Assembly (NCBI RefSeq): GCF_037977235.1
Contig: NZ_CP150276.1
Coordinates: 5,890,001-5,954,000 of the forward strand
Origin: Paenibacillus sp. FSL K6-0276
GTDB taxonomy: Bacteria > Bacillota > Bacilli > Paenibacillales > Paenibacillaceae
Length of the DNA stretch: 64,000 nucleotides
Reading direction: 5' to 3'
Below the pieces are notes generated by a model. It saw only the letters and a list, made by a program, of their open reading frames with translations. It had not been told where the DNA came from and made no database searches. The translations under genes and the position numbers were made by a program. Positions 25,245 through 34,439 of the stretch are shown here, one piece after another. Within the stretch, counting starts at the first letter, position 1. Every line of letters starts with the position of its first letter.

Positions 25245-25523
25245 TTAGCGTTCTGAACGTTTCCCTTGCTGATTCAATGAGGCAAGTCTACTCTTGTCCT
25301 CAGCCAGCAGTTCTTCAGCCAATTCCACACCTTGGGGGCCTAGCGAAGCCTTAGCTTGCAGAATCGCCTGTTCGGTATGCGCCAGACGGTTCTCAGCCTG
25401 TGCCAAAGTCTGTTCTGTTGGATGACTAAGTGCCTGTGAGACAGAGAAATGAAGCTTACCCAAAGAATTTTTGGCTTGAGTTACATTGTCATTCGCTTGC
25501 AGACTGGAATCGGACTGTTTCAT
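25245..25523 (-). CDS. Small hydrophilic helical protein (92 aa)
   Basis: 92 residues, all helix-forming and rich in Ala, Gln and Leu, with loose repeats around residues 15-60 (NSLGKLHFSVSQALSHPTEQ, TLAQAENRLAHTEQAILQAK). No Cys or membrane segment. It looks like a small stress or spore-type protein but no family is recognised. AAGGGAG precedes the ATG by 12 bases and a stem-loop terminator follows. Confidence 0.7.
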   Translation of the reverse strand: MKQSDSSLQANDNVTQAKNSLGKLHFSVSQALSHPTEQTLAQAENRLAHTEQAILQAKASLGPQGVELAEELLAEDKSRLASLNQQGKRSER

Positions 25524-25602
25524 AAATGAAATTCGCTCCCTTCTGAAATGCGCCTGTTCCCTTCTAGCATGGTTTAGGTTAAGTAACTTTATGCATTACA
25601 TC

Positions 25603-26423
25603 CTACTGAATGATGGATTGCATAAAAGTAGTCATTTCTTTGTTGGCTTTATTCAAGCGTTCAATCACCCCGCTGAATTCGGTGACCAGTTCTGCTTGTG
25701 CGTGTGAAGAAGCGGAGATCGCTTCAATTTCTAGCTCCATCTGTTTAATGGACTTTTGAACATCGCTCAGCGATTTTTCAATATGATGGGTCGCTTCTTT
25801 GGTGTTGACGGAGAGTTTACGCACTTCTTTAGCCACAACGCCAAAACCCGCCCCCTGCTCACCTACACGCGCAGCTTCGATGGCCGCATTTAGTCCAAGC
25901 AGGTTTGTCTGCTCAGAAATCTCACGAATGAAGCCCGTAACCTTATTCACTTCTTGAGACTCTGCTACCGCTCTACGTGTATTATCTAATATTTGCTGAG
26001 AGGTGGCTGATAATTCTTCAGATTGTGCAGCCACACTCTGAACCATGTCCATTAAGTTACTGCTTATCCCATTAATCTCGTCTGTGAAGACCTCAAGCTT
26101 ATTTTCATTCTCGGGTGTATAGGCAATTGCAAATACCCCTATCACTTCGTTGTCTGTTCCATATATAGGCACACATGTTGAAATCACAGGAAATCCATAA
26201 ATTTCTGCTGGAATCCGGTTAAAACTAACCTCACCTTTTAATCCATTTGAAAGCGTGGGGTCTTCAGGTGGAATAGGACTTCCTTTGACCAGTCCAAAAT
26301 CAATGTCATCACTTGGAGAACAATACTGGAAGATTTCCCTGTCCGTTATACCGATCATAATATCTTGCGATTGATCTTTTTGAAGTAAGGCGCTGCGAGG
26401 ACTAAGGCATCGATAATACTCAT
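25603..26423 (-). pseudogene. Soluble methyl-accepting chemotaxis-type protein with 1-base frameshift
   Basis: From an ATG at 26423 with GGGAG 8 bases before it, the frame reads MSIIDALVLAAPYF, typical of the N-terminus of short soluble chemoreceptors such as B. subtilis YfmS. It stops 20 codons later; the rest continues in another frame as DQSQDIMIGITDREIFQY to the stop at 25603. A single missing base near 26385 explains the break. The remainder is intact: an N-terminal sensor-like domain, then an MCP signalling hairpin (EQTNLLGLNAAIEAAR, GFGVVAKEVRKLS). There are no membrane segments. A shortened protein could start at 26358, so loss of function is not certain. Confidence 0.8.
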
Positions 26424-26529
26424 CTGTTCATCTCCCATTAAGTAAATGTATATGTAGGTTTATCGACACAAAGGGTTACATAATGAATATTGTCATATTA
26501 AAGTAACAATCCTACCGTAAGATTGGTTC

Positions 26530-27387
26530 ATGAATACTAAACCTATTAGCAGACGCCAATTTCTGAAGAAAAGTGCTCAAGTGACGCTGGGGCTGCTTGG
26601 AGCAGCTAGTGCTTCCGGCATCTATTCACACTGGGTTGAGCCCTACTGGCTTGAAATTAAATATATAGATATAACGCTGCCTCTACTCCCTCCGACATTC
26701 GATAGATTTCGTATCGTTCATTTCAGTGATTTACATTTAGGAGTGTATTCGAGGTCTGAAGCCTTGGCGGAGTTAGTGCAGCAAATTCAACATGTTAATC
26801 CAGATCTGATTTGCTTCACCGGGGATCTATTAGATCATTCTGCCGATTATATTTCTGAGGCTATAGCCTTGTGTACACAGTTGCGGGCACCCTTTGGACA
26901 ATATGCTGTGTTAGGTAACCATGATGCTTTTGGCACTCGAAAGGCTGTAACGAAAGGGTTAGCACAATCTGGCTTTCACGTACTTCATAATGAGCATGTT
27001 GTCTTAAAAAAAGAGGCGGAGGAGCTTTATCTATCTGGAGTAGATGATCCATGGGTCGGCAAAGCAGATATTAATCAAGCGCTGCTTCATATCCCTGAAG
27101 AGGCATGTACCATACTCCTTGCACACGAGCCTGATTTTGCCGATGAATATCGTGAGCTTCCCATAGATCTGCAATTGTCTGGCCATAGTCATGGAGGGCA
27201 AATTCGACTGCCACTTGTAGGCGCTTTGTATACCCCACCTCACGGCAGTAAATATTCAAGCGGATTATATCAGCTCCCGAATAGCCGACTCCAAGTCTAT
27301 ACCACACGTGGGATTGGAGTGACTCGTATGCCTATACGTTTTAATTGTCGTCCCGAGCTTACCGTAATTACTTTAAAGTCCTATTGA
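26530..27387 (+). CDS. ykuE: Tat-exported metallophosphoesterase, YkuE-like
   Basis: 285 residues. The twin-arginine signal SRRQFLKKS is at residues 7-15, followed by a hydrophobic stretch. The calcineurin-like phosphoesterase motifs are complete: HFSDLHLG, FTGDLLDH, LGNHDAFG, LLAHEPD and SGHSHGGQ. B. subtilis YkuE is a cell-wall-bound Tat substrate of this type. It should act as a metal-dependent phosphoesterase outside the membrane; substrate unknown. The ribosome-binding site is weak (GTAAGATTGG). Confidence 0.88.
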   Translation: MNTKPISRRQFLKKSAQVTLGLLGAASASGIYSHWVEPYWLEIKYIDITLPLLPPTFDRFRIVHFSDLHLGVYSRSEALAELVQQIQHVNPDLICFTGDLLDHSADYISEAIALCTQLRAPFGQYAVLGNHDAFGTRKAVTKGLAQSGFHVLHNEHVVLKKEAEELYLSGVDDPWVGKADINQALLHIPEEACTILLAHEPDFADEYRELPIDLQLSGHSHGGQIRLPLVGALYTPPHGSKYSSGLYQLPNSRLQVYTTRGIGVTRMPIRFNCRPELTVITLKSY

Positions 27388-27571
27388 TTGTGTCATAAAA
27401 TTAAAAAATGGTTAAAAAGTATATACCTTTTACACGTCTTTGCAACAACACTGTAACCGCGTTTGTAATCAAATCTATTTGGGGCCAAGGTATAATCGTA
27501 AGAGTGATAGAGGACAACAACATCACATCAAACTACATATGAGCCCATTATTGGGGAGGAGAAATATAACC

Positions 27572-28678
27572 ATGAACAAAACTATGAAATGGACATCTGC
27601 CATACTAGCTACTGGAGTATTACTTGGAGGTTCGGGCCTCCTCGGAGGAAATTCTGTTCAAGCCGCAACTACCGGAGCGAAAACGGTCAAACAAGCCGTA
27701 CAACAACCCTCTGTGGTGCTTAAATATAAGGGTCAAACCTTAACGCAGCAAGCAAAAATAGTTGACGGGAACACCATGATTCCTTTAACCGTATTGCGAG
27801 ACGCCTTCGGTCTTCCCATTAATTATAATTCAACCACAAAGACTTACAGTGTGGGCAGCGACTCGATGAAACTGAACATGGAGGTCTCTGACTATGGTGT
27901 CAGCACAGATTTGAACGGATATTACATTTATAGTATGACCGGAAATCATGAATCGAAGATGATTAACAACCGCTTGTATGTTCCGTTTAAACTGTTATCT
28001 GATTATTTAGGAGTGCAAGGCGTATATAATCCTACACATAAATCGCTTGATCTAAGTAAAAGAGTGATGAATGACATCAAAATCACCTCTGAAACCTTAG
28101 ACAAGAGCAACAAAAATGCTAGTATTAAAGTACAGTATCCAAAAATCAGCGGTCTAGCGGAGGAAGTGCAAACTAAGATTAATGCTACCTTCAAGAAACA
28201 GGCTGAACAATTCGTCTCAAATAGCGAAGAGCAGGCTAGCCGTAGAGATGGCACTGTAGGGAATAAATATGACTTCTCTCAATCTTATGTTGTCTCCTTT
28301 AACCGCGAAGGCGTGCTTAGTATTGTAACGGATCAATACGAGTATACCGGTGGAGCACACGGCGGCACCATGCGCGAGGGACATACCTTCTCGCTGAAGG
28401 ATGGTAAGCAAATAGAACTGAAAGACCTGCTAAAGGCAGAACCAAACTACAAACAAAAACTAGATAAAATGTTGAAGGAAAGCACCAAGGAGCTAGCTTT
28501 TCCGGATGCACCTGGTGGACTAACAGAAAAACCAAACTTCTTCGTTTCCGAGAGCGGTATTGTAATCTTCTACCAACAATATGAAATTGCTCCTTATGCA
28601 GCTGGAATTCCTACGTACACCTTTAATTTTAGTTCAATACTACCTAAGGGTACTAACCCTTTTGCTGCCTTCAAATAA
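27572..28678 (+). CDS. Secreted stalk-domain protein with DUF4163/DUF3298-type C-terminus
   Basis: About 368 residues. A signal peptide is followed by a copper-amine-oxidase-like stalk domain (VVLKYKGQTLTQQAKIVDGN, TMIPLTVLRDAFGLPINY; PF07833 type). The second half matches the DUF4163/DUF3298 layout of PdaC and RsiV (YEYTGGAHGGTMREGHTFSL, PNFFVSESGIVIFYQQYEIA, PYAAGIPTYTF), which binds peptidoglycan or lysozyme in known members. The start at 27572 has GGGGAGGAG before it; 44 upstream codons in frame lack a site and look non-coding. It is probably wall-associated and monocistronic. Confidence 0.88.
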   Translation: MNKTMKWTSAILATGVLLGGSGLLGGNSVQAATTGAKTVKQAVQQPSVVLKYKGQTLTQQAKIVDGNTMIPLTVLRDAFGLPINYNSTTKTYSVGSDSMKLNMEVSDYGVSTDLNGYYIYSMTGNHESKMINNRLYVPFKLLSDYLGVQGVYNPTHKSLDLSKRVMNDIKITSETLDKSNKNASIKVQYPKISGLAEEVQTKINATFKKQAEQFVSNSEEQASRRDGTVGNKYDFSQSYVVSFNREGVLSIVTDQYEYTGGAHGGTMREGHTFSLKDGKQIELKDLLKAEPNYKQKLDKMLKESTKELAFPDAPGGLTEKPNFFVSESGIVIFYQQYEIAPYAAGIPTYTFNFSSILPKGTNPFAAFK

Positions 28679-28690
28679 GCCTTAACTCTT

Positions 28691-28731
28691 AAAAAGAGCG
28701 TCTCAGTCATTAAGACTGGGACGCTCTTTTT
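28691..28731. terminator. Bidirectional intrinsic terminator
   Basis: AAAAAGAGCGTCTCAGTC ... GACTGGGACGCTCTTTTT stem between the stalk protein gene (+) and hmp (-). Confidence 0.93.
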
Positions 28732-28741
28732 GATCTAAATA

Positions 28742-29946
28742 TTATGCTTCTAAACTGCCGGCTGGTCCGAAGAATTCAAAATGAATTCTCTCATCAGGTA
28801 CCTTCCATTCCTTTAGAGCCTTATAGATCGCCTTCATAAAAGGGGTAGGTCCACAGAAATAGAATTCAGAGTTTACGTCTGCCACCTCTTGCAGCCAAGA
28901 TAAATCAATGTAACCGGATTTATTGAACATGTCTCCTTCAACTGGAGATTCATAACATACATAGGAGCGTAAAGCAGGATGAGATTGCGCTAAATCCGCC
29001 ACCCTATCTTTCATAGCGTGCAAGCTTCCATTGATGGCTGCATGAATATACGTTACCTCGCGTTCTGGCTGTGCAGCAATTAGCGTCTCCAGCATACTTA
29101 CCATTGGGGTTAATCCCACACCCCCACTAATTAGAACCACCGGAGTATCACTACTCTGATCCAGTACGAAATCGCCCGCTGGAGAGCCCACTTCTAATAT
29201 AGATCCCACTTGAATGACATCATGCAGATAAGTGGATACGACGCCTGCCGGTTTATCTATTCCTTCGCCTTCTCGTTTGACAGTGATACGGTAGTACGAC
29301 TGTCCCGGAGCACTGGACAAACTGTAGTGGCGAATATGGGTATATTCCTCACCATCGGGCTGAACACGAACCGTGATGTACTGACCCGGTAAGTATGAAG
29401 CTATTTCCCTTCCATCCTCTGGAGAGAGGTAGAAGGAAGTAATAAGCTCGCTTTCTTTAACCTTCTTAGTCACGACAAAATTTCTAAATCCACTCCAACC
29501 CCCGGAGCCTCGGCAGCTTCACGATACTTCTCTGCTTCGACACCAATAAAAGCATCTGCGATCACACCATAAGCCTTGGCCCATGCACCTATAATTTCCG
29601 GCGTTGCCGAATCGCCAAGCACTTGCCCAATCGCAGCTAACAGGGTCTCGCCCACGATAGGATAATGCTCAGGCAATACACCCAGTGCACGATGCTTCTC
29701 TGCAATCTGTTTTACCACAGGCAAGATATTTCCTAGCTGATCAATATTTATGGCCGCTGCAATGACTGCGTTAGCAAGCGCCGTCTGCTGTTTACCTTGC
29801 CGCTGGTTGGCATGATTAAATATATTTAATAGCTCTGGATGGTTTTCAAATAACATGCCATAGAAGACAGTAGTAATGGTTGTTCCATGAACCTGTAATA
29901 CAGGAACCGTTTATTTTATGATATCAATCGTCTGCTGATCTAACAT
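28742..29946 (-). pseudogene. hmp: Flavohaemoglobin (NO dioxygenase), nonsense mutation plus frameshift
   Basis: The gene starts at the ATG at 29946 (MLDQQTIDIIK) and would encode about 400 residues: a globin domain, then FAD and NAD domains (RHYSLSSAPG, ISGGVGLTPMVSML, YFCGPTPFM). Two lesions interrupt it. Codon 12 is TAA (29911-29913) where the family has a sense codon before TVPVLQVHG. Near 29487 a run of G has lost one base, moving the frame so that the reductase half (from GWSGFRNFVVTKK) is out of phase with the globin half. All else is conserved, so the losses are recent or are sequence errors. Hmp converts NO to nitrate. Confidence 0.92.
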
Positions 29947-30100
29947 ATAAATAACCTCTCTTCTACAGTGAAATAATTACCTTATAAAAAGCATATAGAA
30001 GCTGCGAATGAGCGAGTGTGCGCTGAATCACTTGAGAATTTAATAAAACGTGAACAAACAGAAAACGCAATGATATCCATCACAATCGAATGTCTATTTC

Positions 30101-30142
30101 AAAAAAAAGCTGTCCAAGCAGCTCTATAGCTACCGGACAGCA
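30101..30142 (-). terminator. Intrinsic terminator of yitT
   Basis: GCTGTCC ... GGACAGC stem followed by TTTTTTTT on the minus strand. Confidence 0.9.
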
Positions 30143-30151
30143 CTTTAGTTC

Positions 30152-30988
30152 TTATTTTGACAGCTCCACAAAACCTTCTCCGAATACATCTCTTACATCG
30201 TGGATGGTGATAAATGCCTCTTTATCAATCGATCTTACGATTTTCTTGAGCATGGTTACTTCCTGTTTGCTAATGACAATATAGAGCAGCTCTTTGGGTG
30301 CCTTACTATAATACCCTCGGCCATAAATTACTGTGACGCCTCTATCCATAATTCCATTGACTTGTTCAGCAATTTTGTCCTGCTCCTTGGATACAATCGT
30401 AACTGCCTTCTTTGAATTGACTCCCTCAATAATGAAGTCCATCACCTTAGTCGCTATATAGAGCATCACAATCGTAAGCATCAGACTTTGAACACCAATA
30501 ATGAAATAAGAAGCGAACACCACAACTAAATCGACGAGCAGTAGAGCATAGCTGACATTCCAGTCCAAAAATTTATGCAGGATTCTGGCGATAATGGTTG
30601 ACCCTGCGGTCGTCCCACCCACTCTTATGATCAGTCCAATACCCACACCTGACAAGATACCTCCAAATATCGCATTGATGATCAACTCATCGCTGGCAAT
30701 ATGCCAGTTCTTCGTAAGAATCAGAAAGATCGAATTGAACAACACCGCAATAATCGTGTATACCGTCGTCGTTTTGTCCAGAAATTTGTAACCCACAATC
30801 AATAATAAAGAATTGAGAATCAAACTAACAATACCGGGAGACCACTGATACAGATAGTAAGTAATCATAGTCAGTCCCGTTACCCCGCCTTCACCGAACT
30901 CGTTCGGAATAACAAACAAATTAACGGCCAAGGAGAACAGCAATGCCCCTACAATGATGGAAACAATATCCGATATACGCTTTTTCAT
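30152..30988 (-). CDS. YitT-family membrane protein
   Basis: 278 residues: about five N-terminal membrane segments (YitT/DUF161; NLFVIPNEFGEGGVTGLTMI, RVGGTTAGSTIIARIL) and a C-terminal cytoplasmic DUF2179 domain (GVTVIYGRGYYSKAPKELLY, FITIHDVRDVFGEGF). The family is widespread in Firmicutes with no settled function. It has its own terminator and its 5' end faces vanZ with a 44-base gap on the same strand. Confidence 0.9.
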   Translation of the reverse strand: MKKRISDIVSIIVGALLFSLAVNLFVIPNEFGEGGVTGLTMITYYLYQWSPGIVSLILNSLLLIVGYKFLDKTTTVYTIIAVLFNSIFLILTKNWHIASDELIINAIFGGILSGVGIGLIIRVGGTTAGSTIIARILHKFLDWNVSYALLLVDLVVVFASYFIIGVQSLMLTIVMLYIATKVMDFIIEGVNSKKAVTIVSKEQDKIAEQVNGIMDRGVTVIYGRGYYSKAPKELLYIVISKQEVTMLKKIVRSIDKEAFITIHDVRDVFGEGFVELSK

Positions 30989-31032
30989 ACAATGCCCCTT
31001 CTACCCTATATCTATATCTACATCCACAAATA

Positions 31033-31554
31033 CTAACACCGCTTTGATATAGTTGTAAACAAACCAGTAGAAAACAACAGTCTATATATGCAGTAACCGA
31101 CTATCCCACCGCAAGTGTTTAATATAAGATCATCCACATCAAAGGTACCGATATACAATACTAATTGAGTGAATTCAAAACAGAAGCTCAGTGCTAGCGA
31201 GAGGATGAAGACTCTTTGAAATAACCTAACTTTTTGAGAAAACAGCATAGGTACTAAGATACCAAACGGAATAAATGCCAGAAGGTTGCCCACCAAATTA
31301 AGCGATGAAAAAGGATCTGAAAGTGACAGTCTCTCCATCTCTTGCGAGATCTCCTTAAAGGGTATATAGTTACCCGGTCGATTAAAAATTCTGTCAGGAT
31401 GCTCGAGCATACGCCCCGCTTGTTCCCACAGCGATTGCAGATTGATCGGTGCGCCTTTAAACAAAATGATGCGGATCAAGAAATACATATAGACGATGAA
31501 TAAGGCTGCCAGCAAAAATTCCATAGTAGACTTACTTTTAAGCTCTGTACTCAT
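31033..31554 (-). CDS. vanZ: VanZ-family membrane protein
   Basis: 173 residues with four to five membrane segments. VanZ signatures are the NLVGNLLAFIPFGILVPMLF block and FCFEFTQLVLYIGTFDVDDL (Glu, Asp-Asp). VanZ confers low-level teicoplanin resistance in enterococci by an unclear route. Its ATG overlaps the vanY stop codon in ATGA, so the two are translationally coupled. Confidence 0.88.
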   Translation of the reverse strand: MSTELKSKSTMEFLLAALFIVYMYFLIRIILFKGAPINLQSLWEQAGRMLEHPDRIFNRPGNYIPFKEISQEMERLSLSDPFSSLNLVGNLLAFIPFGILVPMLFSQKVRLFQRVFILSLALSFCFEFTQLVLYIGTFDVDDLILNTCGGIVGYCIYRLLFSTGLFTTISKRC

Positions 31555-32405
31555 CGAAATGTAGTCACAATTACGCCATCCATATTATCCCCAGACGTCT
31601 TATATTGCCCTTCCTTCGGAATCTTAATACTTGTATATCCGGATACCGGATAATAGCTTACTGTATATGTTTTATCGTCTACAATCGTTGAAATTTCTTT
31701 GCTCTCCTTCAAGAGATCCAAATATTGTTCCAGCACAATCTCCTTCTCATGGATGATCGCACTGTGAGGCAACCCGACATAACGGAAATGCCAAGGTTCA
31801 TATTTTATCCCCGTAATCTCGGTTTTGTCTTTCGGATAACGTAGAATAAAGCCATATTTCCAAGCGTTTTTTTGCAGCCATTTTCCTTCAGGCGCTTTGC
31901 TCATTTCAGATTGAGACGATCCTATGTCCAGAGATAACCCTAAATTATGTTCGCTATATTGCGCTGGTAAAGCATAGTCCGAGCCTTTTTCCTGATATAA
32001 TTCCTCTTGCTCATCAAAGTCCCTGTACCCACTGCTGATTAAAAAATGATTCACGCCATCCTTCTCAGCAGCTTTGATCATCTTATTGAATTTATGCGCT
32101 ATACTTTCAGACAGACGAATAGAGGTATCCAGTAGTCCATAGCCCTGAACCAGATCTCTCTGATCATTTAAAGTTACAACATCAGTCTTCACACTGTCCT
32201 CATGTACCGGATATTTTCTGTTAACCAGCAACAAATCCCCTTGATATACCTGATCTTGCGTAACCACCTTTAAACTATCGCTATTTCTAACCGATCCTTT
32301 CCGGATCTTATCATCATTATCTAGATTACCCGTATCCGGTAAATAACGAGCTGCTGCATAACCAAGCAACAACATAACGATCACCAAAAAGCCCCACTTC
32401 TTCAT
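31551..32405 (-). CDS. vanY: VanY-type D,D-carboxypeptidase (M15)
   Basis: About 284 residues. One N-terminal membrane anchor (WGFLVIVMLLLGYAAA) precedes an M15B peptidase domain. The zinc site is complete: SEHNLGLSLDIG (His, Asp) and EPWHFRYVG (His with catalytic Glu). FLISSGYRDFDEQEELY is the substrate-side segment. It removes the terminal D-Ala from peptidoglycan precursors at the outer membrane face. I use the ATG at 32405 with GGGAGG before it. It is the first gene of vanY-vanZ and lies 107 bases below the vanR-type regulator. Confidence 0.92.
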   Translation of the reverse strand: MKKWGFLVIVMLLLGYAAARYLPDTGNLDNDDKIRKGSVRNSDSLKVVTQDQVYQGDLLLVNRKYPVHEDSVKTDVVTLNDQRDLVQGYGLLDTSIRLSESIAHKFNKMIKAAEKDGVNHFLISSGYRDFDEQEELYQEKGSDYALPAQYSEHNLGLSLDIGSSQSEMSKAPEGKWLQKNAWKYGFILRYPKDKTEITGIKYEPWHFRYVGLPHSAIIHEKEIVLEQYLDLLKESKEISTIVDDKTYTVSYYPVSGYTSIKIPKEGQYKTSGDNMDGVIVTTFR

Positions 32406-32511
32406 CAGTAATGTCCTCCCATTTCCTTGATAGGAATAGAATAACGAAAACACTTTAAAGAAAAAGCGGGGCAATTATAAAGTTTTTCTTAAACTCTAAG
32501 TTTCACTGGTT

Positions 32512-33207
32512 TTAACCATTAAAAGTATACCCTACGCCCCAGATCGTCTTAATGAATTTATTTTTATTCATATCTTCGCCAAGCTTTTTGCGCAAGGTGC
32601 GGATATGTACCATGACCGTGTTGCCACTCTCATAATAAGCCTCTCCCCATACCTGTTGGAAAATACTCTCTGCGCTAAATACCTGCTTAGGATGACTGGC
32701 CAATAAATGCAGAATATCAAACTCTTTCGGAGTTAAGTCTATAACCTCCCCATAAAGATTTACGGTGTGCTCATCTGGCGAAATCGTCAATCCACCCACT
32801 TCAAGAATCGATTTAAGAACGGCTACGGGCTGACTGAATTGTATAGAACGTCGAAGTTGAGAATTAACACGGGCGACTAATTCCATTGGATTGAACGGTT
32901 TGGTCATATAATCATCTGCGCCCATGACAAGTCCCGTGATCTTATCGAGATCAGAAGTCTTCGCACTTAAAAAGATAATCGGCAGATGATGCTGCTCCCG
33001 AATGTGGCGGGTTACCTCATAACCATCCAGCCCTGGCATCATAATATCCAGAATCGCCAAATCTACCGTTTGGGACTCAATAGCTTGTACCGCTGCCCGC
33101 CCATCGGATACTTTAATGATATGATACCCCTCTTTTTGCAAATGCAAGGCCACCAAATCCGCAATCTCTGCCTCGTCATCCGCAATTAAAATCGTGATGC
33201 GCTTCAT
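32512..33207 (-). CDS. vanR: VanR-like OmpR-family response regulator
   Basis: 231 residues: receiver domain with phospho-acceptor Asp54 (LAILDIMMPGLDGYEVTRHI), acidic pocket DDE, Lys in MTKPFNPMELVARV, and a winged-helix output domain (LTPKEFDILHLLASHPKQVF, VMVHIRTLRKKLGE). It resembles VanR of glycopeptide-resistance clusters and precedes vanY-vanZ. No histidine kinase gene lies beside it, unlike standard vanRS pairs; upstream is an ECF sigma gene behind a terminator. It is either an orphan or served by a distant kinase. Confidence 0.88.
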   Translation of the reverse strand: MKRITILIADDEAEIADLVALHLQKEGYHIIKVSDGRAAVQAIESQTVDLAILDIMMPGLDGYEVTRHIREQHHLPIIFLSAKTSDLDKITGLVMGADDYMTKPFNPMELVARVNSQLRRSIQFSQPVAVLKSILEVGGLTISPDEHTVNLYGEVIDLTPKEFDILHLLASHPKQVFSAESIFQQVWGEAYYESGNTVMVHIRTLRKKLGEDMNKNKFIKTIWGVGYTFNG

Positions 33208-33265
33208 CTATATTTCACCCCTGTAGGTTTGTGCTATGTAATCTTCATCCATTATACCCTAAACT

Positions 33266-33294
33266 TAAAAACCACTCCTAGGAAGAAGTGGTTT
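33266..33294 (-). terminator. Intrinsic terminator of the ECF sigma gene
   Basis: AAACCACTT CTTCCTAGG AGTGGTTT then TTAAG on the minus strand, about 40 bases past the sigma gene stop. Confidence 0.75.
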
Positions 33295-33333
33295 CGATGA
33301 AATCTATAATGAATAAATAGAACTGCTATAAAA

Positions 33334-34341
33334 TTATTTATTTTTATTATAGCTCTCTAGTAGGGCCTCTAATGAAATGCCATTAACTGTGAAGCCTGAA
33401 AGATTGCATTCCCTTATATCTACATTCGAAAGATCACACTCTACAAAGGATGTGCCATTCAGCTGGCATCGTTCAAACTTATTGCCTTTGCCATACAAGT
33501 GAATATCATGGAAATAAGCTTCTCCTAATTCACTATTGCTGACCTCGATTTCCCACAGTCCCACTTCATTAAACTTAACAAGATGCATATTAATATCGTT
33601 AAAAGTAGTACTGCTCATATTAATATTGTCAAACTTGGTACCCGCCATATTTACATTGATGAAGTTCGTCTTATGCATATCAATATCATCAAATTCACTT
33701 TGGCCCATGGCCACACGACGAAAGTTTGTTTCAGGCATTCTTTCATCCTGAAAGACTCTTTTCTTGAATTCGTCTTGCAATTTGTTTTCATTTAGATTGT
33801 TATTCACTGTACTCAACATCTCCCTTTTTAAGATCGTTCTTGATCTGCGGAGTCTACTCTCAACAGCTTCAATAGATAAATCAAGGAAATCAGCGATTTC
33901 CCTAACCTTGTAGTTGTCGATATAGAATAGAATGGTGACTATACGGTTAGCTTCAGATAAGGTGTTTAATGCATTCCACACATCTTGCTGGAGTTCCTTT
34001 CGGAGGAGCTTATCTTCGGTACTTTCTAGCTCAGAAACCTCCATTTTCTCCATCAGTTCATATGCCGTTTTCTTTTTATTCGACCTAAACCAATCCATGC
34101 ATTCCCGTGTGGTAACTGCATATAACCAACTGGCGAGTTTCTCAGGCTCATTTAAGTTGGGTAATTTACGATAGGTTTTAACAAAAACCTCTTGTGCAAT
34201 GTCTTGTGCGATGTGGAAATCACCCAATTTACCATAGGCTACCCCGTATACTGCATTGGAATATTTGCTGATAAGTACACTGAATGCATCCATATCACCA
34301 TTACACACCTTATTTACCAGTTCTGCATCCGTACAAATCAC
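33334..34341 (-). CDS. ECF sigma factor fused to a pentapeptide-repeat domain
   Basis: 335 residues. Residues 1-60 are sigma region 2 (DAFSVLISKYSNAVYGVAYG, DIAQEVFVKTYRKLPNL) and residues 125-175 are region 4 (LSEANRIVTILFYIDNYKVR, EIADFLDLSIEAVESRLRRS). After a linker, residues about 203-318 are pentapeptide repeats: Phe at 207, 217, 227, 237, 247 and 257 and Met/Leu at 212, 222, 232, 242 and 252, the strict ten-residue rise of a right-handed beta-helix. Usual ECF factors are about 170-190 residues. AAGGAGG precedes a GTG start. No anti-sigma gene adjoins it, so the C-terminal domain may control activity within the protein (inference). Confidence 0.92.
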   Translation of the reverse strand: MICTDAELVNKVCNGDMDAFSVLISKYSNAVYGVAYGKLGDFHIAQDIAQEVFVKTYRKLPNLNEPEKLASWLYAVTTRECMDWFRSNKKKTAYELMEKMEVSELESTEDKLLRKELQQDVWNALNTLSEANRIVTILFYIDNYKVREIADFLDLSIEAVESRLRRSRTILKREMLSTVNNNLNENKLQDEFKKRVFQDERMPETNFRRVAMGQSEFDDIDMHKTNFINVNMAGTKFDNINMSSTTFNDINMHLVKFNEVGLWEIEVSNSELGEAYFHDIHLYGKGNKFERCQLNGTSFVECDLSNVDIRECNLSGFTVNGISLEALLESYNKNK

Positions 34342-34439
34342 TCTTCTCCTCCTTCAAATCGAACTCATAACATAGACGGAAAAGGAGTTCAAAAACCGTC
34401 TTTATGCCTGCAAAAATCTTTTTAATGAAGAGAGGTCGA

